From an uncultured Eubacterium sp. (GTDB lineage Bacteria > Bacillota > Clostridia > Lachnospirales > Lachnospiraceae), in contig CAJUFM010000048.1 in NCBI GenBank assembly GCA_910585745.1, forward strand, positions 1-23,919: 23,919 bases of DNA. The letters are read 5' to 3'. Positions 15,971 to 23,894 of this stretch are shown piece by piece. A program made the position numbers and the translations under genes. The notes below the pieces were generated by a model. It saw nothing but the letters and a program-made list of their open reading frames with translations, ran no database searches and was not told where the DNA came from. Within the stretch, counting starts at the first letter, position 1, and each line of letters starts with the position of its first letter.

Positions 15971-16587
15971 AAAATTATTCATTAGTAGAGATCAATGAAA
16001 GATATGTTGATGTTCTTCAGGAACTCGGAAATATTGGTGCCGGAAATGCTACTACGGCGATCGCCTCCATGCTCTCAATCCGTATTGACATGAATGTGCC
16101 GAAAGTGGAGCTGCTGGAGGTTTCAAAACTGGGAGCTTCCATCTGTCCGGAGGATGAGATCATCGTCGGCATCTTCCTGGAGATTCAGATGGATATTGAG
16201 GGAAGCATGATGTTTTTGATGAGACTGGACTCTGCCCAGTATCTTGTAAACAAACTCATGATGCGGGATGCTTCCTACAAAGAGGAATTCGATGAGATGG
16301 ATCTCTCTGCCCTGAAGGAGATCGGTAATATTATCGCTGGATCTTATCTGTCAGCACTTTCTACGATGACGAATCTTGTTATTTCACCGTCGATTCCATA
16401 TCTAGCTGTCGATATGGCTGCCTCGGTACTAAGCGTACCAGCGATAGAATTCGGTCAGTACGGTGATTATGCTTTGCTGATTCAGACAGAATTTGGCGAT
16501 GAAGTTATGATCAACGGTTATTTTATCCTTATGCCGGAACAACAATCCTATGATAAAATATTAAAAGGATTAGGACTTGAGATGTAG
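15967..16587 (+). CDS. cheC: Chemotaxis protein CheC (CheY-P phosphatase)
   Basis: 206-residue CheC/FliY/CheX-family protein that dephosphorylates CheY-P and, in Bacillus, binds CheD. Two phosphatase-centre motifs are present: E19 and N22 in LQELGNIGAGNA, and E118 and N121 in LKEIGNIIAG, so both sites look complete. ATG 15967 is chosen because GGAGG lies 5 nt upstream. The in-frame ATG at 15955 sits on that site. cheD follows 10 bp after the stop. No other che, fli or flg gene is in the window. Confidence 0.93.
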   Translation: MKNYSLVEINERYVDVLQELGNIGAGNATTAIASMLSIRIDMNVPKVELLEVSKLGASICPEDEIIVGIFLEIQMDIEGSMMFLMRLDSAQYLVNKLMMRDASYKEEFDEMDLSALKEIGNIIAGSYLSALSTMTNLVISPSIPYLAVDMAASVLSVPAIEFGQYGDYALLIQTEFGDEVMINGYFILMPEQQSYDKILKGLGLEM

Positions 16588-16597
16588 AGGTAAGAAA

Positions 16598-17083
16598 ATG
16601 AGTAATGTAATTAGAGTCGGAATGGCAGATTTAAATATATGTAAAGCACCTGATGTTATTATGACGATCGGATTAGGTTCATGCATCGGGCTCACCCTTT
16701 ATGATCCCGTGACAAAAATTGGCGGAATGGTTCACTATATGTTGCCAGACAGTACTGCCACGGAAAATAATGGAAATATTGCAAAATTTGCAGACACGGG
16801 CATCGAGGAATTATTAAAACAGGTTACCCGTGCCGGTGCCATGCGGAGCCGTCTTGTCGCCAAGATCGCCGGCGGGGCCAAAATGTTTGGCGTTGCGCAA
16901 CTGTCAAATATCGGAAGTATCGGTGACAGAAATGCCCAGGCTGCAAAAGAAATGCTGAAGAAACTGAATATCCGGCTGATCGCAGAAGATACCGGCCTGA
17001 ATTATGGACGCACAGTAGAGCTGCACTGTGATAACGGTGATTTTCATATCAAAGCGATCAAAAAACCGGTTAAGATCATTTAA
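16598..17083 (+). CDS. cheD: Chemoreceptor glutamine deamidase CheD
   Basis: 161-residue enzyme that deamidates receptor glutamines and tunes adaptation together with CheC. The Cys-His-Thr centre known from Thermotoga CheD (T21, C27, H44) is present as T23, C29 (GLGSCIGLTLYD) and H46 (GMVHYMLP). The segment AKIAGGAKMF is also typical. ATG 16598 is preceded by AGAGGT. A longer frame (16577) overlaps cheC and lacks a ribosome site. The receptor at 8413-9771 is a possible substrate. Confidence 0.93.
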   Translation: MSNVIRVGMADLNICKAPDVIMTIGLGSCIGLTLYDPVTKIGGMVHYMLPDSTATENNGNIAKFADTGIEELLKQVTRAGAMRSRLVAKIAGGAKMFGVAQLSNIGSIGDRNAQAAKEMLKKLNIRLIAEDTGLNYGRTVELHCDNGDFHIKAIKKPVKII

Positions 17084-17175
17084 GCCACGGTAGCCAGTGT
17101 GAACTCTTTTCATGCTGCTCCGTCAAGCTTGCTAAGTATGATCAGGCTGTTAAATGATGAAAAAAGGGGTTATCA

Positions 17176-17232
17176 ATGATTACATATAATACTATAGGTT
17201 GGGAGTTAGATCAAACCAATTTTTCTACTTAA
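17176..17232 (+). CDS. Possible 18-codon ORF after cheD
   Basis: Reads MITYNTIGWELDQTNFST with AGGGG 6 nt before the ATG. It is too short to name, and the 207-bp convergent gap (17084-17290) holds nothing else I can support: no clear terminator, only a 4-bp TTGG/CCAA stem followed by TTTTT near 17200-17225. Confidence 0.15.
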   Translation: MITYNTIGWELDQTNFST

Positions 17233-17290
17233 CAGTTGTCCCATACGAAGAATATAATTAACAAAGCAGCATGCGGTTATTCGGCATTTG

Positions 17291-17860
17291 TTATACTGGT
17301 TCCCGTATACCATATTCCATATTTATCCGCAGCGTATTTAAGTTTTCCCCATACTCCAAACCTGGCGTCCCCACACTCATATGACTGGGACCATTATCAT
17401 ACCCTTTTTCCAGCTCAAGATAATTTGTGATCGTAAACACTGTATCCGTCCCGGAATAAAGTTTATCTCCTCCCGAATCTGTAAATTGCAGGGAAAATCC
17501 TTTTGCATTACTAATGTTCTCGTCCACGTCCTGATCTTCCGCCGGGATTAGGGAAAACGCATCGGGATGATCCTCAACATAATGGTAGATCAGATCCCTT
17601 AACCGACTGCAGTCAGAAAATATATTTTTATCTTCATATAATCCACTGTCAATATCTACGATCACATGATCGATCCCTATACGCTCTTCTTCCGGATAGA
17701 TTAATTCATACCCCTCACCCATTTCCTCTGTAATCTTACTCTGTAATTCTTTCGCCACCTCACTGTAATTCCCCTTAGAAGAACAAAATATGAACCGGAT
17801 CATGCAAATGGTTGATACAATTCCCGTCATTAGAAAAAATCCCTTTACTCTCTTTCTCAT
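17291..17860 (-). CDS. Membrane-anchored protein of unknown function
   Basis: 189 residues from ATG 17860, which has GGAG 6 nt upstream. A longer frame from 17893 adds 11 basic residues but lacks a ribosome site. A basic N-terminus is followed by one hydrophobic segment (about residues 8-26, FFLMTGIVSTICMIRFIF), then a soluble, acidic exported part with no Cys pair or catalytic motif I recognise. I cannot assign a family. It is last in the leftward block of exported proteins, after a terminator-like hairpin (17905-17937), so it may be separately or weakly expressed. Confidence 0.65.
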   Translation of the reverse strand: MRKRVKGFFLMTGIVSTICMIRFIFCSSKGNYSEVAKELQSKITEEMGEGYELIYPEEERIGIDHVIVDIDSGLYEDKNIFSDCSRLRDLIYHYVEDHPDAFSLIPAEDQDVDENISNAKGFSLQFTDSGGDKLYSGTDTVFTITNYLELEKGYDNGPSHMSVGTPGLEYGENLNTLRINMEYGIREPV

Positions 17861-17904
17861 GATTTTCTCCATTCGCGCACGCCTTTTGCGCATTAAAGAA
17901 CTAA

Positions 17905-17937
17905 AAGTTCTGCTCCAGCAGCAGTCCGCCAGAACTT
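17905..17937 (-). terminator. Terminator-like hairpin after LRR copy 1
   Basis: On the minus strand AAGTTCTG pairs with CAGAACTT (8 bp, 17-nt loop) and is followed by TTTAGTTCTTT. A second small palindrome, AGAACT-AAA-AGTTCT (17898-17912), overlaps it. It lies 35 nt past the LRR stop and just upstream of the unknown membrane-anchored gene. Confidence 0.45.
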
Positions 17938-17971
17938 ATTTTAGCTCGACGGAATCGACCAAGATATTTCT

Positions 17972-18779
17972 ATCACATCCCCACGATCTTCACATAGTTC
18001 GGAAGTCCTCCCTTCCGCAGCGCCTTCGTGTACTCTTTCTTCTTGCTCTTCGGCACCCGGATCACCAGATCCTTCCTCGCTTTCCCGAAAATTCCCTTCC
18101 CCCACTCTTTAATCCGGGTGGAGCGGATGGTAACCTTCTTCAGCTTTCCCTCTTCCGGTGAAAAGGCAAAAAAGGCATAAGCTCCGATCTCCGTCACACT
18201 GGCGGGGATGGTAACCGTTCTGAGACCGCTTCGTAAAAACATACTGTGGCTGATGGTCTTTACCCCCTCCTCAATCCGCACACTTTTTAAATTTGTACAA
18301 GATGAAAAGGCATAGCTCCCGAAAGACATGCCGGCGGGGATGGTAACATGTCTTAACTCTGCTCCAGAAAATGCTCCCTTTCCGACCTTTTCCACATGCT
18401 TCAGGGAGACAGACTCGATGCCCGATGTGTCAAAGGCATCACCTTCGATTTTTTTTAGGGTGGAAGGAAAGTTTATCTTCTTTAAATGATAGGTCTTCCA
18501 GAAAGCTGAATATCCAATGGATACCAGTCCTTCCGGCAACACCACTTCCTTTATATTCTGGAAATCATCAAAGGCAAACTTCCCGATGTGGGTGATCCCT
18601 CTTTTAAACACCACCCGTTCCGCCTTCATGTACCATCTATTTCCATGCCAGCCCATAGATACCCCGTGCTGGCCGCCGTCCTCCATCCGTCCCTTACAGG
18701 CGATGGTGACTGTCTTTGTCCGGGTATCATAGTACCATCTGGTATTCCCCTCAAAGGTTCCACTATGCACTTTCGCGCT
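17972..18779. repeat. 808-bp tandem repeat, copy 1
   Basis: Matches 18951-19758 at an offset of 979 bp. The protein strings and the opposite-strand frames are identical, and lines I compared by eye show no base difference. Identity starts one base past the stop codon and ends inside the signal-peptide region. Confidence 0.9.
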
Positions 18780-18866
18780 GCCGCTGCTGTGGTTGCACAG
18801 TAGCATGACAGCCAGAGTGGCGATGACAAGACAGATAGCTCGCTTTGGAATTTGTGTATTTAACAT
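17973..18866 (-). CDS. Secreted BspA-type leucine-rich-repeat protein, copy 1
   Basis: 297 residues from ATG 18866 (GAGG 5 nt upstream). A frame from 18887 adds 7 residues with a weaker site. The signal peptide (KRAICLVIATLAVMLLC) ends near SSGSA. An N-terminal beta-rich segment (GTFEGNTRWYYDTRTKTV) follows, then LRR_5 repeats of about 20-24 residues with ITHIGKFAF, LVSIGYSAF, IEGDAFD and VTEIGAYAF cores, and a Lys/Arg-rich C-terminus (PKSKKKEYTKALRK). Such repeats mediate surface adhesion or protein binding. No sortase or membrane anchor is seen. Residues after the signal are identical to copy 2; the signal peptide differs. Confidence 0.88.
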   Translation of the reverse strand: MLNTQIPKRAICLVIATLAVMLLCNHSSGSAKVHSGTFEGNTRWYYDTRTKTVTIACKGRMEDGGQHGVSMGWHGNRWYMKAERVVFKRGITHIGKFAFDDFQNIKEVVLPEGLVSIGYSAFWKTYHLKKINFPSTLKKIEGDAFDTSGIESVSLKHVEKVGKGAFSGAELRHVTIPAGMSFGSYAFSSCTNLKSVRIEEGVKTISHSMFLRSGLRTVTIPASVTEIGAYAFFAFSPEEGKLKKVTIRSTRIKEWGKGIFGKARKDLVIRVPKSKKKEYTKALRKGGLPNYVKIVGM

Positions 18867-18950
18867 ACTGACCTCATTATTTTTCATAAACTCTTTCCCT
18901 TCTTTCCATATCTTCCTCTGTACAGTATAAAGGAATCCCCTTACACAGAA

Positions 18951-19758
18951 ATCACATCCCCACGATCTTCACATAGTTCGGAAGTCCTCCCTTCCGCAGC
19001 GCCTTCGTGTACTCTTTCTTCTTGCTCTTCGGCACCCGGATCACCAGATCCTTCCTCGCTTTCCCGAAAATTCCCTTCCCCCACTCTTTAATCCGGGTGG
19101 AGCGGATGGTAACCTTCTTCAGCTTTCCCTCTTCCGGTGAAAAGGCAAAAAAGGCATAAGCTCCGATCTCCGTCACACTGGCGGGGATGGTAACCGTTCT
19201 GAGACCGCTTCGTAAAAACATACTGTGGCTGATGGTCTTTACCCCCTCCTCAATCCGCACACTTTTTAAATTTGTACAAGATGAAAAGGCATAGCTCCCG
19301 AAAGACATGCCGGCGGGGATGGTAACATGTCTTAACTCTGCTCCAGAAAATGCTCCCTTTCCGACCTTTTCCACATGCTTCAGGGAGACAGACTCGATGC
19401 CCGATGTGTCAAAGGCATCACCTTCGATTTTTTTTAGGGTGGAAGGAAAGTTTATCTTCTTTAAATGATAGGTCTTCCAGAAAGCTGAATATCCAATGGA
19501 TACCAGTCCTTCCGGCAACACCACTTCCTTTATATTCTGGAAATCATCAAAGGCAAACTTCCCGATGTGGGTGATCCCTCTTTTAAACACCACCCGTTCC
19601 GCCTTCATGTACCATCTATTTCCATGCCAGCCCATAGATACCCCGTGCTGGCCGCCGTCCTCCATCCGTCCCTTACAGGCGATGGTGACTGTCTTTGTCC
19701 GGGTATCATAGTACCATCTGGTATTCCCCTCAAAGGTTCCACTATGCACTTTCGCGCT
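18951..19758. repeat. 808-bp tandem repeat, copy 2
   Basis: Partner of 17972-18779. Flanks differ on both sides: the short intergenic stretch 18888-18950 has no counterpart after copy 1, and the signal-peptide region (19759-19839) is only about three-quarters identical to 18780-18866. Confidence 0.9.
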
Positions 19759-19839
19759 ACCGCTGCTGTGGGTGCACAGCAGCATGACAGCCAAGGCGGG
19801 GATGATGAGACAGCATGCTCTTTTCAGTATTCCAGCCAT
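18952..19839 (-). CDS. Secreted BspA-type leucine-rich-repeat protein, copy 2
   Basis: 295 residues. The signal peptide is LKRACCLIIPALAVMLLC (residues 5-22). Repeats run from about 83 to 245, and the basic tail from about 260. The ATG lies 2 bp after the TAG of the large protease-like gene, and its AAGGAGG site lies within that gene's last codons, so the two are translationally coupled and probably made in fixed ratio. The mature protein is identical to copy 1. Adhesion or partner binding for the large secreted protein is inference. Confidence 0.9.
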   Translation of the reverse strand: MAGILKRACCLIIPALAVMLLCTHSSGSAKVHSGTFEGNTRWYYDTRTKTVTIACKGRMEDGGQHGVSMGWHGNRWYMKAERVVFKRGITHIGKFAFDDFQNIKEVVLPEGLVSIGYSAFWKTYHLKKINFPSTLKKIEGDAFDTSGIESVSLKHVEKVGKGAFSGAELRHVTIPAGMSFGSYAFSSCTNLKSVRIEEGVKTISHSMFLRSGLRTVTIPASVTEIGAYAFFAFSPEEGKLKKVTIRSTRIKEWGKGIFGKARKDLVIRVPKSKKKEYTKALRKGGLPNYVKIVGM

Positions 19840-19841
19840 CC

Positions 19842-22800
19842 CTACACCTCCTTTTTATGTAAAACAATTTTTGGTATATATCCTCCGATATTACCTATGA
19901 CCGTCACATAGATATACAAGCTTTGGTAACCCTCTTTGCTGATCACAAGGGTATAGGCGCCCGCACTTAAAAAACCAGTGGAAAAATATCCCTTTTCATC
20001 TGTCTCCACAGATTTCACAGGCCCTTTATGGTAGCATTCTATATCTTCATAGATCCGTACCTCTGCACCCGCCATGGGGCGGTTCGCTGCCCCGTCATAT
20101 AAATAGGCATCCAGGTACCCCTCGCCAAACCATTCCTCGTCGATAAGCTGAACCGTAGTATTTTTATACAGATCCATAACAGACGTTATGGTGACAGACT
20201 GGTGCACAACAGTATACTTCTCACCTTTCTCGTAGGTAACGTCATATCTGCCGGCAGGCACCTCAATCCGATAGGAACCGTCCTTTTGGGATTTAGTTTT
20301 ATACACATCTCCGGTATCCCGCGACCGGAAGCTTATATTCGCTCCCCCCAGTCCGGGCATCTTCTCCTTGGACGCCGATCCCTCAGTATAAACAAAATAG
20401 ACAACCTTTCCCTTGACCAGACAATCCGTAGACATCTCATATTGCCTGAGATCACACAGCTCCATTTCCCCGTCTTCCTCAGGTTCTTCGGTATCCTCTG
20501 TCCCACCAGACCGCATCTTCCTGCCAATCTCATCGTATAAGACGCCTTCCTCGATGGTACAGATGGTGTTGCTTCCCTGAGGTCTGACATTCTCCACCTG
20601 ACATTCCAGATCTTCCGGAAGCAAAAGGAATATGCTGTCTCCTTTTGGTTTGAGATCCAGGATAGTTTTTGTCCCCGCCTTCACTTTGAGGGTAGAATTT
20701 TTGTCCATACGCATTTTGCGGTCCTGCTTGATCTTGAGCAGCCCGAACTCTTTTAAACGGTCCCTCAGTTGTTCCTGATCCACATATGGAAGATATTTCT
20801 CCATATTTTTTGATGTCCTGCCTGTGATCTCCACTTCCCTTTCGTAGCTGCCCGCAAAATCTTTTAAAGCATAACCCTTTTCGAGATATTCTATCTTTGG
20901 CATTTTTACTTTTTTACCCTTTTTGTCTTTTACTGTGACAAACATCTTCTTAAGCTCGCCAAATTTCTTGCTGGGGCAAAAAGCCTCTGCTGCCGAACCG
21001 TAATTCTCATAACCAGCCAGTCCTTTTCCGAGATCTACCTCTATCTTCTTGATCGCCGCTTTAGTAGCCGCCATAGCAGACTGGTACCGGAGTTTTCTGC
21101 TCTCCGTATTGTCGGCGTACCAATCTCCCTTCTTATTGTCACCGTGGGCATATCTCTTCCACTTCACCTTCCCGGCAATCACCTTGTCTTTATTCTGTGA
21201 CTTCTTCTTAGGGACAAACTTTTCCAGACCAAAACTGCTGTGGGAGAAGGTATCCCCCAGGGTATGCAGCGCCATACCATAGACCAGCAGGCTCCGGCAG
21301 TCCTTAGGGACCGAGCCCCCCTGCTTTCCACAATTTTTATCAATATCTTCCCAACTCTGGCTTCCCACCATTTCCTCGTCACTGAATGCCTTTTGGATCC
21401 CCTTTAAGGTACTTTCCACGACAGGATCTGAACTTTCTGTGCTGATGTCTTTGATCTCTCCCTGGCGCCGCATGCCATCCGCCAACTCCAGCAGCGTGCG
21501 GAAGCTGGTCATATAGTTGGATCTCGGCGTCTTTTTCCCCGGTTTTTTCTTATCTTTCACCCCGCCGTAGAAGCCGTGGAACCAGGGATGGGCCCGCATG
21601 CCGCTGCACTTCGAGTTTTTATCTTCATTATCCACAAAGGACAGCCCGCTCTGTAATACCTTCACGTACTTTGTACCGTTCGTCCATTTTCTCTCATATT
21701 TATCGCTGACAAATTGTTCATGAAGATTCGATTCCCAGCTTCCGTGGAGCTTTTCCATCTCCTCCTCGGTCTCTACCTCCCTGTCGTTTTCGATGGCACC
21801 GCCCACCTCTTCCATGACCTTCTCCGGACTCCGGTTCCGGGAGATCTGGTCCAGCAGACCGGGGTCATTCCGGACCTGTCTCTCAAATTCCTCATAGGAC
21901 TCCAGGGCGTAGCGGCAGTCGATGAGGCCGTATCCGCCCTCTGTCTCCGGGCGCTGGTTGGCGGACACGTCGATCAGTCCGCGGATAAAGGCCGCATCCT
22001 TTGTGGCATCCTGCTGCCAGAGGATACTTGCCAGCCCCGTCACGTGGGGAACCGCCATGCTGCTGCCGGAGAAGACCTGCATGCTGTCAAACACACCCCG
22101 GGACACGATAAAATCCCCGGGGGCAGACACTTCCGGACTGGTGTCTGCGGATTCTCCCATGCTGTTTACCATGCCCACTGCCATCACCTCCGGGTATGCC
22201 GCCGGATAATCCGTTCTCCCATCCTCTCCCGTGGCGGCAATGATCAGCATTCCGCTCTCTGCTGCCTTTTTAACTGCCCTGTGCAGCTTCTCGGAATCCT
22301 TATCCATGCCCAGGCTCAGACTGAGTATATCCGTCTCGTTCTCCATCGCCCACTCGATGCCTTCCACCAGTCGGTCCACGGTGGTCTCATTTTCCTCGTC
22401 CAGTACCTTGCCCGAAAACAATTCGATATTGGGGTTCACGCCCTCCGTCCACTCGTATCCGCTCTCCAGCAGGTCTAACATGGAGACCTTCCCTGCCTCC
22501 CCCGCATCGATGGCCTCTCCCTCTTCACTTCCGTTGTCATCTTCATCCTCGTCATCGGGCTCACTGTAATATGTATAGGTCCCAAAATCCTCCTCCTTCT
22601 CGTCTTCATCATAGGCAGACTTCGGATCGGATGCCAGTATTTCTGCGATGGCAGTTCCGTGGCCGCTGACGTCTTCAAAAAGACAGCTCATCTCATCTTG
22701 CCCCTCCACAAAATTTCTCCGCTGAAGGACATCAACCTCATCACTATAGTTAATGCCGGAATCCAGCATCGTGACCCGGATCTTTCTGTCAGCTTTTCCT

Positions 22801-23852
22801 TTTGCCTTCTGCACCGCCGGATCGTTGGCATGGATCATATCCATATTCCAGTCCCGGTTCTCCACCTGAATAAACTGGATATCATCCTCAGAAACCTCTT
22901 CTCCCGGCTTCTCCGTCACGGAGGGTGTCGCTGTCGGCTCCGGCGCAGCTGTCGCTGTGGGCGCTTCCGTGGCAGGGACCGTAGTGGCCATGGCTGTAGG
23001 TGTAGGTGTCGGTGTCGGTTTCTGTGTCTCTGCCGGTTTTACATCCTCTCCTGCCGTTCCCTGTTCGCCGGCAAATATCCTGACATTGCGGATACCGCTG
23101 AAGGATTCTGTGTCATAGGAGACCTCAAAGCCGAATACAGCGCTTTCCCCCACTTCGAGAACCCCATTGTACCCATTGTTCTTCAGATAGAAGGTACTGC
23201 CCCATTCCTCTGTCACTTTTGCATTCCAAATATTTACTATTCTACCTTCCATCTCAAAAGAAAGGGACCAGTCCCGGATGGCCTTTCCACTCTGATTTGT
23301 TATGGTGCCCTCCATGATCTTGTGGCCCTCCCAGCTTCCGGTCTCTTGAAAGGTCATATCCGCCCGGCTGGTACTGAGGATCTTTCCGGGAACCAGTTTC
23401 AGGGAAAGGAGATCCGCAAAACTTCCTCCTGTTGCCTTGAAACCAAAGACCGCTTTTTCCCCTGAAGGAATAACCATGTTATGCTTTTCTGATCCAAAGA
23501 CCACTTCCTGCCTTCCGATCTTCTTTACTCCGGCATTCCATGCATTCTCGATATCCCCTTCCAGCAGCTCAGCCGCCACAGACCAGTTTCTAAGTTCTTC
23601 CTCTCCCGTGTTCCGTACTGTGATCTCCGCCGTGTAGCCGCCTTCCCAGGCAGAGGTCTGTGACGCCTCCAGACGGTAACCGGCCCCTTCGTTTACCCAT
23701 GTCCTTCCGTCTCCGGTCCGGCTGTCTGCCCGGCTTGACGGCGCTGATACGACAGAACTCATAACCAGGCACAGGATCAAAAACAATGACATAAATCTTG
23801 CCCTGGCTGCGTTTCCCCATCCCTTCGTTTTTCTTTTACCGAATATGTACAT
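19842..23852 (-). CDS. Multidomain secreted subtilase (CBM2-like x2, S8, PLC-like, CarboxypepD_reg-like x2)
   Basis: 1336 residues. The signal peptide (about 1-38) has hydrophobic core SLFLILCLVMSSVVSA. Two CBM2-like beta domains follow (about 53-160 and 164-262), each with a W-N-A core and an AVFGF strand, then a Thr/Pro linker (about 270-315). The S8 domain (about 325-655) has Asp364 (MLDSG), His398 (GHGTA) and Ser598 (SGSSMAVPH), so the triad is complete. The expected oxyanion Asn is Glu543 (AATGEDG). An acidic insert (about 410-450) follows the His. Residues about 750-935 carry HPWFHGF, HTLGDTFSH and HGD, resembling zinc-dependent phospholipase C-like proteins. Two carboxypeptidase-regulatory-like beta domains end it (about 1143-1225 and 1245-1332). 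ATG start with GGAGAAGG upstream. Confidence 0.88.
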   Translation of the reverse strand: MYIFGKRKTKGWGNAARARFMSLFLILCLVMSSVVSAPSSRADSRTGDGRTWVNEGAGYRLEASQTSAWEGGYTAEITVRNTGEEELRNWSVAAELLEGDIENAWNAGVKKIGRQEVVFGSEKHNMVIPSGEKAVFGFKATGGSFADLLSLKLVPGKILSTSRADMTFQETGSWEGHKIMEGTITNQSGKAIRDWSLSFEMEGRIVNIWNAKVTEEWGSTFYLKNNGYNGVLEVGESAVFGFEVSYDTESFSGIRNVRIFAGEQGTAGEDVKPAETQKPTPTPTPTAMATTVPATEAPTATAAPEPTATPSVTEKPGEEVSEDDIQFIQVENRDWNMDMIHANDPAVQKAKGKADRKIRVTMLDSGINYSDEVDVLQRRNFVEGQDEMSCLFEDVSGHGTAIAEILASDPKSAYDEDEKEEDFGTYTYYSEPDDEDEDDNGSEEGEAIDAGEAGKVSMLDLLESGYEWTEGVNPNIELFSGKVLDEENETTVDRLVEGIEWAMENETDILSLSLGMDKDSEKLHRAVKKAAESGMLIIAATGEDGRTDYPAAYPEVMAVGMVNSMGESADTSPEVSAPGDFIVSRGVFDSMQVFSGSSMAVPHVTGLASILWQQDATKDAAFIRGLIDVSANQRPETEGGYGLIDCRYALESYEEFERQVRNDPGLLDQISRNRSPEKVMEEVGGAIENDREVETEEEMEKLHGSWESNLHEQFVSDKYERKWTNGTKYVKVLQSGLSFVDNEDKNSKCSGMRAHPWFHGFYGGVKDKKKPGKKTPRSNYMTSFRTLLELADGMRRQGEIKDISTESSDPVVESTLKGIQKAFSDEEMVGSQSWEDIDKNCGKQGGSVPKDCRSLLVYGMALHTLGDTFSHSSFGLEKFVPKKKSQNKDKVIAGKVKWKRYAHGDNKKGDWYADNTESRKLRYQSAMAATKAAIKKIEVDLGKGLAGYENYGSAAEAFCPSKKFGELKKMFVTVKDKKGKKVKMPKIEYLEKGYALKDFAGSYEREVEITGRTSKNMEKYLPYVDQEQLRDRLKEFGLLKIKQDRKMRMDKNSTLKVKAGTKTILDLKPKGDSIFLLLPEDLECQVENVRPQGSNTICTIEEGVLYDEIGRKMRSGGTEDTEEPEEDGEMELCDLRQYEMSTDCLVKGKVVYFVYTEGSASKEKMPGLGGANISFRSRDTGDVYKTKSQKDGSYRIEVPAGRYDVTYEKGEKYTVVHQSVTITSVMDLYKNTTVQLIDEEWFGEGYLDAYLYDGAANRPMAGAEVRIYEDIECYHKGPVKSVETDEKGYFSTGFLSAGAYTLVISKEGYQSLYIYVTVIGNIGGYIPKIVLHKKEV

Positions 23853-23894
23853 ATCCCTTCTCCTTTCTACTACAATATATTTATGGCTAATATC

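Noticed and set aside
17972..19758. Transposon or IS-mediated duplication of the LRR gene
   Set aside because: There are no inverted terminal repeats, target-site duplications or transposase remnants; the identity boundaries follow the gene.
18371..19911. Plus-strand open frames across both LRR genes
   Set aside because: They are antisense shadows duplicated along with the genes, with no ribosome sites.
22935..23035. Repetitive GT/CC-rich DNA near 23000 as a CRISPR or satellite array
   Set aside because: It encodes the Thr/Pro-rich linker of the secreted protein in frame, and has no regular spacers.
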